Positions 50,914-59,903 of a stretch of 64,000 nucleotides of DNA are shown here, piece after piece. Where the stretch lies: contig JAURWE010000101.1 of assembly GCA_030655075.1 (NCBI GenBank), positions 62,001-126,000 on the forward strand, given 5' to 3'. Within the stretch, counting starts at the first letter, position 1. Each line of letters starts with the position of its first letter. A model generated the notes under the pieces. That model searched no databases and was not told the origin of the DNA. It saw only the letters and a list, made by a program, of their open reading frames with translations. The position numbers and the translations under genes were made by a program. Source of the DNA: Pararhizobium sp. (GTDB lineage Bacteria > Pseudomonadota > Alphaproteobacteria > Rhizobiales > Rhizobiaceae).

Positions 50914-51045
50914 TCTCCCTCTTCTCCCCGTCGGGGAAAAGATGTCCGAAGGACAGATGAGGGGGCTTTTACCGCGCATTCAGAGGCGTTGAACCCCCCT
51001 CATCCGGCGCTGCGCGCCACCTTCTCCCCGCTGGGGAGAAGAGGG
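50914..51045. repeat. Long inverted-repeat (MITE-like) element between convergent genes
   Basis: Left half 50914-50966 and right half 50994-51045 are inverted copies of each other: both contain CTTCTCCCC...GGGGA and GATGAGGGGG / CCCCCCTCATC blocks, with an internal small hairpin each. The two halves could form one large hairpin with a 27-bp centre. It lies between grpE (plus) and the lactone oxidase (minus). No transposase is present. Similar intergenic elements are frequent in rhizobia. Confidence 0.7.
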
Positions 51046-51090
51046 CGACGGGCGCTAACCTCCCGAATCGTTGCCAATCGCACTCCTTGT

Positions 51091-52326
51091 TCAACCAAAC
51101 AGCTGGCGGAGATGGTCGTTGAGGAAACGGCCTTCAGGGTCGAGTTTCGAGCGGAGTGCCCGGAACTCGCCGGCGCGGGGGTAGAGTTCGGTGACGTCCT
51201 CGGCGCCGAGGAAATGCAGTTTGCCCCAGTGGGGGCGCGAACCGTATTGGCGCAGAATATCATCGACGTCCTTCAGGTAATTCCAGTAATCGGTGCCCGG
51301 CTGGCCCGAGACTGAGAGGGTGATCGAATCCTGCTCGAAGAACGGGCTGATCCAGCCCTTGTCGCCGGCGGTGAAGCGGTATTCGATTGGGTAGATGCAG
51401 GTAGGGTGTTTTTCCAACATCAGCTTGCGCACGGCGGTGCAGGCTTCCTTGCCGTAGCGCACCGGCACCGCATATTCGAGCTCGTGGAAATTCGGCACAT
51501 ATTCGATCGGGTAGATTTCCGCGGAATAGGCAACCTTCTCAAAATCGCTTTCAAAGGGTTCGCGCTCGGTGATGTCGATCACCTTCATTTCGCAGACGTC
51601 CGACAGGCTGGTCGTGGTCGAAACCGATGACGTGTCCGGCAGGCAGTAGCAGTGGCGGCTTTCCGGCACGGGGCACCAGAAGAAGCCAAAATGCCGATGG
51701 TTTGCCGCCAGGTCGTCGTGCTGCTCCATGCATTCGTCGAAGGTGCAGCGCCAGAGCTTTTCGTGAAGATTGTAGCTGTCCATCACCTGCAGGGTGATTT
51801 CGGAGATGACGCCGAGCATGCCGATCGAGACGCGGGCGGCGTTGAGCAAGTCCGGTTCGCTGTCGTCGATGGCCAGAATGCTGCCGTCCGGCTGCACCAG
51901 CCGCATGCCGACGATCTGCGAGGCCATGTTGCCGAGTTCGAGCCCGGTGCCGTGGGTGCCCGTCGTCAGGGCACCGGCCAGCGCCTGGCTGTCGATGTCG
52001 CCCTGGTTGATCATCGACAGGCCGTGGCGCTTCAGCGCCTTGCCGAGCGTGTTGATGGTCGTGCCTGCATGGACGGAGACGCGCTTGCGGGCCGTGTCCA
52101 TATGCGTAATGCCCTGCAGGCCCGAGAGCGTCAGGTGCAGGCCGCTGGTCAGCGCCACCGGCGTGAAGGAATGGCCTGAACCGGCGCAGCGGACATTCAA
52201 CCCCTTCGACGTCGCTTCGCCGACCATCTCGGCCAGATCCGCCTCGCTTTGCGGCGCGCCCCTGTGGCGCACGATGCACGATTGGTTTCCAACCCAGTTC
52301 CGCCAGTGCCCGCCCGCTTCGATCAT
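51091..52326 (-). CDS. FAD-linked aldonolactone oxidase (ALO-like)
   Basis: 411 residues. FAD-binding domain: APQSEADLAEMVGEATSKG, CAGSGHSFTPVALTSGLHLT near residue 50, HAGTTINTLGKAL and QGDIDSQALAGALTTGTHGTG near residue 112. C-terminal ALO domain with RPHWGKLHFLGAEDV near residue 375. Members oxidise arabinono- or gulonolactones to ascorbate-type products; the substrate here is unknown. Follows an SDR gene by 11 bp, so the two are co-transcribed and may act in one sugar-oxidation route. Confidence 0.85.
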   Translation of the reverse strand: MIEAGGHWRNWVGNQSCIVRHRGAPQSEADLAEMVGEATSKGLNVRCAGSGHSFTPVALTSGLHLTLSGLQGITHMDTARKRVSVHAGTTINTLGKALKRHGLSMINQGDIDSQALAGALTTGTHGTGLELGNMASQIVGMRLVQPDGSILAIDDSEPDLLNAARVSIGMLGVISEITLQVMDSYNLHEKLWRCTFDECMEQHDDLAANHRHFGFFWCPVPESRHCYCLPDTSSVSTTTSLSDVCEMKVIDITEREPFESDFEKVAYSAEIYPIEYVPNFHELEYAVPVRYGKEACTAVRKLMLEKHPTCIYPIEYRFTAGDKGWISPFFEQDSITLSVSGQPGTDYWNYLKDVDDILRQYGSRPHWGKLHFLGAEDVTELYPRAGEFRALRSKLDPEGRFLNDHLRQLFG

Positions 52327-52337
52327 GTGACTGCCCC

Positions 52338-53105
52338 TCAAACTGCTGTGAAACAATTGTCGACGAAAAGATGCGTGCCGTTGACGAAGCTGGCTTGGTC
52401 GCTGGCGAGGAACAGGGCTGCCTGGGCCACTTCCATCGGCTCGCAGAGGCGGCCCTGCTGGGCAGAGATGGCGGCGTCCGAGACGTCGATACCGTATTTC
52501 GACAGGCCGGCGATTTCGCGCTTGCCGTGGTCGGTGGCGATAAAGCCGGGGCAGACGGCATTGGAGCGGATGCCACGATCGCGGAATTCGACGGCAATGG
52601 CACGGGCGAACATGTGGCAGGCGCCCTTGGTCGTGTCGTAGAGAACCTCCATCGGCGTTGCCGCGACGGCTGAGATCGACGATGTCGAGACAATGCTGCC
52701 GCCACCGGATGCCAGCATTCCCGGCAGGACGGCCTTGGTCATCAGGAACATCGAGCGGACATTGACGGCCATCAGCCTGTCCCATTCCTCCTCGCTGGTT
52801 TCAAGAAACGGCCCGACGGCCAGGATGCCAGCGTGATTGAACAGTACGGTGATGGTCCCCAGCGCCTCGGTGACGCTGGCCACCGCGCTGGTGACCTCTG
52901 CGGACTTGGAGACATCGGCCGGCGCGAACACCGCCTGGCCGCCTGACGCACGGATGGAGGCGGCGACCTCCTCGCCCTTGCTGGTCGGCAGATCGACAAT
53001 GCCGACCTTGGCGCCCTCGCGAGCGAAAAGTTCCGATGCGGCAAGGCCGCAGCCGCCCGCACCGCCGCTGATCAGCGCGATTTTACCCGAAAGCCTGCCT
53101 GCCAT
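52338..53105 (-). CDS. Short-chain dehydrogenase/reductase
   Basis: 255 residues, classical SDR. The nucleotide loop ISGGAGGCGLAASELF is near residue 12 (SGGAGGCG rather than the more usual TGxxxGIG), NHAGILAVGPF near residue 89, Ser in STSSISAVAATP near residue 140 and catalytic YDTTK near residue 156. Cofactor is probably NAD because an acidic residue (Asp) ends beta-2 (VGIVDLP). It likely oxidises a polyol or sugar upstream of the lactone oxidase in the same operon; that link is inference. Confidence 0.87.
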   Translation of the reverse strand: MAGRLSGKIALISGGAGGCGLAASELFAREGAKVGIVDLPTSKGEEVAASIRASGGQAVFAPADVSKSAEVTSAVASVTEALGTITVLFNHAGILAVGPFLETSEEEWDRLMAVNVRSMFLMTKAVLPGMLASGGGSIVSTSSISAVAATPMEVLYDTTKGACHMFARAIAVEFRDRGIRSNAVCPGFIATDHGKREIAGLSKYGIDVSDAAISAQQGRLCEPMEVAQAALFLASDQASFVNGTHLFVDNCFTAV

Positions 53106-53245
53106 GTCTTATCCCCTCAGAAGTGTCTGCAGGGAGTATTGTTGACGGCAGGCATGCTGTCGATATCAGCGTCGATGAATTGTGCTTATGTTTCGAACAG
53201 ATGAAACATGATCGGCCCGGACCGGGCCGGATCTTGAAGCCGTTT

Positions 53246-53296
53246 ATGCATGTCTTTGTCCCAAAACCGCTGCACACTTTTGCAAGACCTGCATCA
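53246..53296 (-). repeat. Short palindromic repeat, copy D, fused to the ptsN stop codon
   Basis: ATGCATGTC (53246-53254) and GACCTGCAT (53286-53294) with the family core CCCAAAACCGCTGCACACTT. The ptsN stop (53294-53296) overlaps its outer arm, as with hemW in copy C. Confidence 0.7.
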
Positions 53297-53758
53297 GGCG
53301 GCGTTCGAGGCCTGCTCTTCGTTAAGGAAGGCATAGATCGCGCTGGCATTGTCGGTGCCGCGCAGGCGGGCGACGATATCCTGGTCGCGCAGAACCCGGG
53401 CGATGCGTGACAGGGCCTTCAGGTGATCGGCGCCGGCGCCTTCGGGGGCCAGAAGGAGGAAGACGAGATCGACCGGCTGGTCGTCCAGTGCCTCGAAATC
53501 GACAGGGGATTCCAGACGGGCGAACATACCGACGATGGCGGGCAGAGTGTCGAGCTTGCCGTGCGGAATGGCGATACCATTGCCGACGCCGGTCGAGCCG
53601 AGCCGTTCACGCTGAAGGATAACATCGAAGATTTCGCGTTCGGGAATTCCGGTGATCTTGGAAGCCTTAACCGCCAGTTCCTGAAGCAACTGCTTCTTGG
53701 TGTTGACGCGCAATCCCGGAATGATCGCATTCTGCTGCAGCAAACCTGCCAATGCCAT
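53294..53758 (-). CDS. ptsN: PTS EIIA-Ntr regulatory protein
   Basis: 154 residues. Phosphoryl acceptor of the nitrogen-related PTS. The acceptor is His66 in NGIAIPHGKLDTLPAIVG, with ILQRERLGSTGVG just before and VDLVFLLLAPEGAGADHLKAL near residue 95. In rhizobia it helps balance carbon, nitrogen and potassium signals. Located downstream of hpf and rpoN on the same strand, the usual sigma54 neighbourhood. Its stop lies in a palindromic repeat. Confidence 0.94.
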   Translation of the reverse strand: MALAGLLQQNAIIPGLRVNTKKQLLQELAVKASKITGIPEREIFDVILQRERLGSTGVGNGIAIPHGKLDTLPAIVGMFARLESPVDFEALDDQPVDLVFLLLAPEGAGADHLKALSRIARVLRDQDIVARLRGTDNASAIYAFLNEEQASNAA

Positions 53759-53914
53759 GCTTTTGTCCTCGTGTCGTCGGGCGGCTGCTTGGCATCCGGA
53801 ATGAATGCCGCACTGCCTGTCCGCTCTGCTCCGGGCCCGGCGATGTTTTGATCGTCAGACCTTGTTCCGGTAAAGCGGAGCAAGAGTGCCATTGCCGGCA
53901 CTCTTGCCTGTTCT

Positions 53915-54484
53915 TCAGTTCTTTATATTGGCCGCGTCGATCCAGCCAATATTTCCGTCGTTGCGGCGGTAGACGATGTTGAGCTGCTCCTTGCCGACAC
54001 TGCGGAACATCAGAACCGGTTCGTCGGTCATATCCAGTGCCATGACAGCGCTCGCCACCGACATCGTCTTCAATTTCTTCGTGGTCTCCGCGACGATGGT
54101 CGGCGCGTAGTCTTCTGCAACTTCGTCTTCCTCGTCAGGAACAGAGTCCATGACCGTGTAGGCAACTTCGGCGTGGTTCGAATGGCCGATATGGTGGTCC
54201 TTGAGCTTGCGCTTGTACCGGCGGAGACGTTTCTCAATCCGTTCCGATGCCGCATCAAAGGCCGCCTGCGGATCATTCGCCTCGCCGGTGGCCTGCAGGG
54301 CAGTGCCGGTGTCGAGATGAAGCTTGCAGTCAGCACTGAAACGCGAGCCGGACTTTTCGACCGTCACCGAACTCGAATACCCTCCGTCAAAATATTTCGT
54401 TACGGCCTGCTCCATATGCTCTTCAATTCGAACACGGAAGCTTTCGCCGATTTCCATATGTTTCCCGGATACACGCACACTCAT
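53915..54484 (-). CDS. hpf: Long-form ribosome hibernation promoting factor
   Basis: 189 residues. The N-terminal S30AE domain is clear: MSVRVSGKHMEIGESFRVRI, SVTVEKSGSRFSADCKLHL near residue 40 and SERIEKRLRRYKRKLKDHH near residue 85. The C-terminal dimer domain (MSVASAVMALDMTDEPVLMF near 137; NIVYRRNDGNIGWID) marks the long form that gives 100S ribosomes. The start at 54484 is the family start. Between rpoN and ptsN. Confidence 0.94.
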   Translation of the reverse strand: MSVRVSGKHMEIGESFRVRIEEHMEQAVTKYFDGGYSSSVTVEKSGSRFSADCKLHLDTGTALQATGEANDPQAAFDAASERIEKRLRRYKRKLKDHHIGHSNHAEVAYTVMDSVPDEEDEVAEDYAPTIVAETTKKLKTMSVASAVMALDMTDEPVLMFRSVGKEQLNIVYRRNDGNIGWIDAANIKN

Positions 54485-54742
54485 GGAGTTTCCTCTCTCA
54501 TTGTGATTTGCGCTAGCCAGTCTATTCCAACCGCAGTCTCTATCCAAGCTATTCGCGCACGCAAAGGTAATTAGCGCGGCCGGAGCATTGTCAAAGCTGG
54601 GATAGGTCGAAAACCGGAATATTTCCCCTGCCGATTGGGGCGGGCATGTACCGTGACGATGGGGCGATGTCAATTGCGACGGGTGGCAAATCGTTCACCA
54701 TGATCGCGGAGAAAGCCCGGGATTGCGGGATTCTGCACAGGC

Positions 54743-56335
54743 TTAGCCGCTCGAAACCTTTGAAAGCGCCCGCTTTTCGCGTCGTCTTTGGACAGATGAG
54801 GGAATGTTCATTGCCTCGCGGTATTTTGCAACCGTCCGGCGAGCGATATCGACGCCGCCCTCTCTCAGGCTGTCGACAATGTCATCGTCCGACAGGACGG
54901 CGTCCGTTCGTTCCAGCGTGATCAGCGAGCGGATGCGGTGACGGACGGATTCGGCCGAATGATTGTCTCCACCGCCCGACGCGCCAATAGAGACGGTGAA
55001 AAAATATTTCAGCTCGAAAAGGCCGCGCGGCGTCAGCATGTATTTGTTGGAGGTTACGCGGCTGACGGTGGATTCATGCATCTTGATCGCGTCGGCGACG
55101 GTTTTCAGATTGAGAGGCCGCAGATGATCGACACCGTGCATCAGGAATGCATCCTGTTGCCGGACAATTTCCGAGGCCACCTTCATGATGGTCTTGGCGC
55201 GCTGGTCGAGGCTGCGGGTCAGCCAGTTGGCCTTCTGCAGGCAATCATTGAGAAAACCCTGGTCGCCGCCGTTGCGCGGTGAGACGCGCGAGACGGAGGC
55301 GTAGTATTCCTGATTGACCAGCACGCGCGGCAGGGTGTCGGGATTGAGCTCGACCAGCCAGCTGCCGTCGGGGGCTGCCCGCACGACGACATCGGGAACG
55401 ATGCCTTCGGAGATACCGGTCTCGAAACTGGTGCCGGGCTTCGGATCGAGCTTGCGGATTTCGGCCAGCATGTCGATCAGGTCTTCCTCGTCGACGCCGC
55501 AGATCTTCTTGAGCTGGACGAAATCGCGGCGCGCCAGAAGCTCTAGGTTTTCGATGAGAGCGGCCATGGCAGGATCGAGCCGGTTGCGGGCGCGCAGCTG
55601 GATGGCCAGACACTCGCTGAGCGAGCGGGCGAAAACGCCGGGCGGATCCATCAGCTGCAGATGCGCCAGAACACGGTGAATTTCGGCGGGCACTACGCCC
55701 AGACGCGCCGCGACATCGGAGAGATCGGCAGCGAGATAACCGGCCTCGTCGAGCTGGTCGGCCAGATACTGGGCGATGAGCCGGTCACCGGTCGAGTGAA
55801 GCGCGAAAGGGATCTGCTCGTTGAGCACGTCACGCAACGTTTTGCGGCTGGCGACAAAATCATCGAGATCGTAGCCCTCGGCACCATCGACGCCCGATCC
55901 GCCGGGCATCGACTTCCATTGGCTCAAGAGCTCTGGCGCATCAGCCCTGGCCGGGCTCATGTCGTCCTGAAAGACATTCTCGAAGCTGGCATCGAGCTGT
56001 TCACGCAACGTGTCGTCGTTGCCGCCGGTGACGCTGTCGTAGAGATGGCGCTGAAAATCCGGCTCGGAGGCGCCAAAGCTGTCGCCGCCACTGCCTTCGC
56101 CGGAGCCGCGCTCATCATGGGTCAGGTAGATATCATCGCGGCCGGGACGCTCGGAATCGGGACGTTCGTCCTCGTTCGGACTGAAATCGAGCAGAGGATT
56201 CTTTTCGACTTCCTGCTCGATAAACTGGTTCAATTCGAAATAGGTCATCTGCAGCAGCTGGATCGACTGCATCAACTGGGGCGTCATGACCAGGGACTGG
56301 CTCTGGCGCAGGAACAGACTGGCTGAAAGTGCCAT
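54743..56335 (-). CDS. rpoN: RNA polymerase sigma-54 factor
   Basis: 530 residues. Region I starts MALSASLFLRQSQSLVMTPQ with glutamine-rich LMQSIQLLQM; an acidic region II follows (about 55-130). Core-binding and helix-turn-helix regions are present (LKTVADAIKMHESTVSRVTS near residue 425), and the RpoN box ARRTVAKYREAMNIPSS near residue 498 binds the -24 element. It directs nitrogen-, dicarboxylate- and other activator-dependent transcription. Gene order lptCAB-rpoN-hpf-ptsN is standard. Confidence 0.96.
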   Translation of the reverse strand: MALSASLFLRQSQSLVMTPQLMQSIQLLQMTYFELNQFIEQEVEKNPLLDFSPNEDERPDSERPGRDDIYLTHDERGSGEGSGGDSFGASEPDFQRHLYDSVTGGNDDTLREQLDASFENVFQDDMSPARADAPELLSQWKSMPGGSGVDGAEGYDLDDFVASRKTLRDVLNEQIPFALHSTGDRLIAQYLADQLDEAGYLAADLSDVAARLGVVPAEIHRVLAHLQLMDPPGVFARSLSECLAIQLRARNRLDPAMAALIENLELLARRDFVQLKKICGVDEEDLIDMLAEIRKLDPKPGTSFETGISEGIVPDVVVRAAPDGSWLVELNPDTLPRVLVNQEYYASVSRVSPRNGGDQGFLNDCLQKANWLTRSLDQRAKTIMKVASEIVRQQDAFLMHGVDHLRPLNLKTVADAIKMHESTVSRVTSNKYMLTPRGLFELKYFFTVSIGASGGGDNHSAESVRHRIRSLITLERTDAVLSDDDIVDSLREGGVDIARRTVAKYREAMNIPSSVQRRREKRALSKVSSG

Positions 56336-56465
56336 GACGGACGCGGAACTCCCTCAATCTTCCCTGTTTACACCGGGAAAAATCGTCTATTTTCAGGCAG
56401 GATTTTCACTTGGCCTAAAAATTGCTTTTTTATGGGGTTTGGTCAAGTCCAGGATTGAAAGAAGG

Positions 56466-56495
56466 TGAAAATCACAGCCCAAGGCTGAATTTTCA
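56466..56495 (-). terminator. Weak hairpin after lptB
   Basis: Read on the minus strand, GAAAAT..CAGCC-TTG-GGCTG..ATTTTC forms an interrupted stem directly after the lptB stop codon. No good U run, so it may slow rather than stop transcription into rpoN. Confidence 0.4.
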
Positions 56496-57305
56496 TCACA
56501 AGCTGAAATTATCGCCCAGATATAGGCGCCTGACATCTGCATTGTTGACAATGTCATTGGCGCGGCCGTGAGTCAAAACCTCTCCGGCATGAATAATATA
56601 GGCACGGTCGATCAGGCCCAGGGTTTCCCGGACATTGTGATCGGTGATCAGCACGCCGATGCCCCGGTGCGTCAGGTGCCGGACCAGCGCCTGGATGTCG
56701 GCGACCGAGATCGGATCAACACCGGCGAAAGGCTCGTCGAGCAGCATGAAGGTCGGATCTGTCGCCAGAGCGCGGGCAATTTCCAGACGCCGCCGTTCAC
56801 CACCGGACAGGGATACCGCCTGCGACTTGCGCAGATGGGCGATGGAGAACTCGCCAAGCAGGTCGTTCAGCTTGGCCTCGCGCCGCTCCTTGTTCTTGTC
56901 ATGGACCTCGAGAACGGCACGGATATTATCCTCCACCGAAAGGCCGCGAAAGATCGAGGCCTCCTGCGGCAGGTAACCGACGCCGAGACGGGCGCGCTGA
57001 TACATCGGCATGGACGAGACGTCATTGCCGTTGATCTCGATCGAGCCTTCGTCGACCGGAACAAGGCCGGTGATCATGTAGAAGCAGGTGGTCTTACCGG
57101 CACCGTTCGGGCCAAGCAGGCCAACAGCCTCGCCACGGCGCACGACCAGCGAAACACCGTTGACGACACGGCGTGTGCGGTAGGTCTTGGTCAGGCCCCG
57201 CGCAATCAGCGTGCCTTCATATCGCGCCTTGTCGCCGCTGCGGACCTGGCTGTCCGCCTCGTGGCTGCGCGCGTTTTTCTTCTTGCTCAAAAAGGGAATG
57301 TGCAC
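56496..57305 (-). CDS. lptB: LPS export ABC transporter ATP-binding protein
   Basis: About 269 residues from a GTG at 57305, 13 bp after the lptA stop; a rhizobial N-terminal extension (MHIPFLSKKKNARSHEADSQ) precedes the ATPase. LGPNGAGKTTCFYMITGL Walker A near residue 74, Q-loop LPQEASIFRG, signature LSGGERRRLEIARAL near residue 173, Walker B FMLLDEPFAGVDP near residue 195. It powers LPS extraction with LptFG. Third gene of lptC-lptA-lptB; the start is inferred from spacing and family. Confidence 0.93.
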   Translation of the reverse strand: MHIPFLSKKKNARSHEADSQVRSGDKARYEGTLIARGLTKTYRTRRVVNGVSLVVRRGEAVGLLGPNGAGKTTCFYMITGLVPVDEGSIEINGNDVSSMPMYQRARLGVGYLPQEASIFRGLSVEDNIRAVLEVHDKNKERREAKLNDLLGEFSIAHLRKSQAVSLSGGERRRLEIARALATDPTFMLLDEPFAGVDPISVADIQALVRHLTHRGIGVLITDHNVRETLGLIDRAYIIHAGEVLTHGRANDIVNNADVRRLYLGDNFSL

Positions 57306-57318
57306 GTGGTTCTTGCAA

Positions 57319-57903
57319 TCAGTTCGCTGGCTTCGACTTGGGATCGAGCATGATCTGGACACGGCCGCCGCAGCTGGAGAGGACGGCCTCACCGCTGGTC
57401 ATGTTGACGTCCAGCTGGCAGCCTTCGAACACGTTCGGGCCTTCGGACAGGATGACGCGCTTTCCCTTGAGCACAAGGGTCTGGCTCGCCATGTTGAATG
57501 TGCCGGTGTCAGCCGTCGCCTGCTGGGTGCCGGACTGAAGAAAGACCCGCTCGCTGACATCAATCTTGTCGATATCCGCATTGCCTGAGGTCACCGAACC
57601 TTGGCCGCCACCTGACTTGTAATAGACGACCATGGCGCCCGACTGCAGAAGCGTCGTGCCCTGCACCACCTTGACGTTGCCGGTGAAGATCGCCTTGCTT
57701 TCCTGCTCCTTGATCTGGAGCTTGTCGCTCTCGATCTGGATCGGCTGGTCGTTTGAAAGCTCGAGCCCTTTCATGCTGCTCTTGGTCTGCTGCTGCGCGG
57801 ATGCCGGCGCGAGGCAGGCAGCGACAATCGCGCCCGCCAGACCGAGAGTTCTTGCATGCCGGACGATGAGGGCCCGGACGATGAGGGCAAGGCTAGCTGA
57901 CAT
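57319..57903 (-). CDS. lptA: LPS transport periplasmic protein LptA
   Basis: 194 residues with a signal peptide (AACLAPASAQQQ). The OstA-like beta-jellyroll is seen in LSNDQPIQIESDKLQIKEQE near residue 48, FTGNVKVVQGTTLL and SEGPNVFEGCQLDVNM. Unpaired Cys at CQLDV and CGGRV near the C-terminus are unusual. It carries LPS between LptC and LptD. Lies 14 bp after lptC. Confidence 0.9.
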   Translation of the reverse strand: MSASLALIVRALIVRHARTLGLAGAIVAACLAPASAQQQTKSSMKGLELSNDQPIQIESDKLQIKEQESKAIFTGNVKVVQGTTLLQSGAMVVYYKSGGGQGSVTSGNADIDKIDVSERVFLQSGTQQATADTGTFNMASQTLVLKGKRVILSEGPNVFEGCQLDVNMTSGEAVLSSCGGRVQIMLDPKSKPAN

Positions 57904-57917
57904 GGGCTTATCGAATC

Positions 57918-58583
57918 CTATTTCTTCTCAGTTTTCTGAAGGGCGCCCGCAGCAATAACCACTTTGACCTTGCCTTCGAAAACGACGACCTGCCCCTTAT
58001 CCGTCATTTGCAAATTCTGTGCAACAATGGAAGCGTCGTTCGTCTTGATCGCCACCGGCTTGTCGGACACCATCGTTCCGCCCGTCACATCGAGCTTGGC
58101 CGACTGAAACTGCGCCGTCAGCCCGTTGTTGAGATTGATGGTGAACGGCGTCGTCATATCGAGCTTGTTGCCGGCGCGGTCATAGATGCCGCTGATCGCC
58201 TCGACCGTTGCGACGACACTGTCATTGACCGGCATGAGGGCGCGGATGTTTTCCAGCGTGATGAGATCGGGATTGGTGATGTCCTGAAGCGCCCGCTCAG
58301 CCTTCATAGAGTAGCTGATGCCCTTGTCATTGCGGCCAGCGATGGCGGGCTTGCGCATGACGAGTTTGCCATTCTCAATGGAAGCGCTCTCGATCTGCAT
58401 ATCTTCCGGAAGATAATTGCGCGCCAGAGACGCCACAGCAAACAGGCCGCCGATCACGACGGCCACCAGCGGAAGAACGATCCGCAAACGGCGCACGCGG
58501 GCAGAGTGGCCAAGTGCCTGCCTGTAGGCGCCCTGTTCCGCAGTTGCGGGCGAAGTATCTGTCTGGCTTACGGTATTCAGCAT
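57918..58583 (-). CDS. lptC: LPS export protein LptC
   Basis: 221 residues. Single N-terminal membrane helix (RRLRIVLPLVAVVIGGLFAV, about residues 31-52), then a periplasmic jellyroll (LEN-rich middle; LDMTTPFTINLNNGLTAQFQ near 140; GKVKVVIAAGA at the end). It links LptB2FG to LptA. First gene of lptC-lptA-lptB. Confidence 0.88.
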   Translation of the reverse strand: MLNTVSQTDTSPATAEQGAYRQALGHSARVRRLRIVLPLVAVVIGGLFAVASLARNYLPEDMQIESASIENGKLVMRKPAIAGRNDKGISYSMKAERALQDITNPDLITLENIRALMPVNDSVVATVEAISGIYDRAGNKLDMTTPFTINLNNGLTAQFQSAKLDVTGGTMVSDKPVAIKTNDASIVAQNLQMTDKGQVVVFEGKVKVVIAAGALQKTEKK

Positions 58584-58814
58584 GAATCTTGATGCTTCCG
58601 GATTCGTTCATACGGAGGCCTGCTTACATACAGGCGCGTTCGTATCCGCACATATAAGAATGAAGTTTACGCCAACAATGCGCCACAGGTCAAAAAACTT
58701 TCAAGGCCGGCTTCCCAGCAGCAATTGCGAGTATTTCTTGCCCTTCCGTCCTGATCGGATATGACGGAACGCGGAAACAGTCTAGCCTGCAATACTGAAA
58801 AATGGGGATTTGGG

Positions 58815-59774
58815 ATGAATCAGCTTGCAATCGCCGACCGCCGCCAACTGCGGCGGAAGCTGGGCTTCTGGCGTATTTTCAGTATTCTCCTGATCGTTGC
58901 GGCCGGTTTCGCCACAGCATTTTTCCTCACAAGGGATGAAGGCGCAAACACCGGAAGCGACCACGTAGCGCGCATTTCGATCTCGGGCCTGATCCAGGAT
59001 GACCGGGAACTGGTGGAGCGGCTAGGGCGAATCGAGAAGAACGATGCGGTCAAGGCCCTGATCGTCACCATCTCCTCACCGGGTGGCACGACCTATGGCG
59101 GCGAAACAATCTACAAGGCCATTCGCAAGGTTTCGGCCAAGAAGCCTGTCGTATCCGATATTCGGACGCTGGCCGCGTCTGCCGGTTACATGATCGCGAT
59201 TGCCGGCGACACGATCGTTGCAGGAGAGACCTCGATCACCGGATCGATCGGCGTCATCTTCCAGTATCCGCAGGTCAAGCCGCTGCTCGACAAGCTGGGC
59301 GTGTCGCTCGACGAGATCAAATCGGCGCCGCTGAAGGCGGAGCCATCGCCCTTCCATCCAGCCAGCGACGAGGCCAAGGCGATGATCCAGGCGCTGGTCA
59401 ACGATACCTATGACTGGTTTATCGACCTGGTTGTCGAACGGCGCAAACTGCCCCGGGCCGAGGTCATCCGGCTGGCGGACGGCACCATTTTCAGCGGACG
59501 CCAAGCGCTGAAGGCAAAGCTCGTCGACACGCTGGGTGGCGAGGAGGAGATCCGCAGCTATCTCGCAACGCGCAAGGTCCCGGCCGAACTCGAGATCGTC
59601 GATTGGGAGGCACCGCGCCGTTCTGTGCCATTCTGGTTCGGTTCTTCCATAAGCGATTTGTTGAAGATATTGGGAAATGGTGTTTTTCCAGGCGCCCTCA
59701 ACCTCGAAACTGGTGGCGCGGACAAGTTGTTTCTTGACGGTCTTGTTTCCGTTTGGCAGGTTGGCGGCCGTTGA
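58815..59774 (+). CDS. sppA: Signal peptide peptidase SppA
   Basis: 319 residues. N-terminal membrane anchor (FWRIFSILLIVAAGFATAFF) then an S49 protease domain. Catalytic Ser in DIRTLAASAGYMIAIAGDTI near residue 132, IVTISSPGGTTYGGETIY near residue 90, and the Lys region DEIKSAPLKAEPSPFHP near residue 178 giving the Ser-Lys dyad. It degrades leftover signal peptides in the inner membrane. The start at 58815 (MNQLAIADRRQ) has a GGGGA site. First gene of a plus-strand block ending in ihfB. Confidence 0.92.
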   Translation: MNQLAIADRRQLRRKLGFWRIFSILLIVAAGFATAFFLTRDEGANTGSDHVARISISGLIQDDRELVERLGRIEKNDAVKALIVTISSPGGTTYGGETIYKAIRKVSAKKPVVSDIRTLAASAGYMIAIAGDTIVAGETSITGSIGVIFQYPQVKPLLDKLGVSLDEIKSAPLKAEPSPFHPASDEAKAMIQALVNDTYDWFIDLVVERRKLPRAEVIRLADGTIFSGRQALKAKLVDTLGGEEEIRSYLATRKVPAELEIVDWEAPRRSVPFWFGSSISDLLKILGNGVFPGALNLETGGADKLFLDGLVSVWQVGGR

Positions 59775-59903
59775 TCGTGAAAAACAGCGGGTGAGTGGCG
59801 CTTGTGACGGTGCTGTTCCTCTGTCATCACGATAAGCGTGACGGGTCGTTGCGCTCCGGTGAAAAAATACGGCGACAATCCGGACCGGCTTGAGGGGGCA
59901 ACA

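Noticed and set aside
54646..54921. Plus-strand gene between hpf and rpoN
   Set aside because: It runs opposite the rpoN 3' end and has no protein-like composition.
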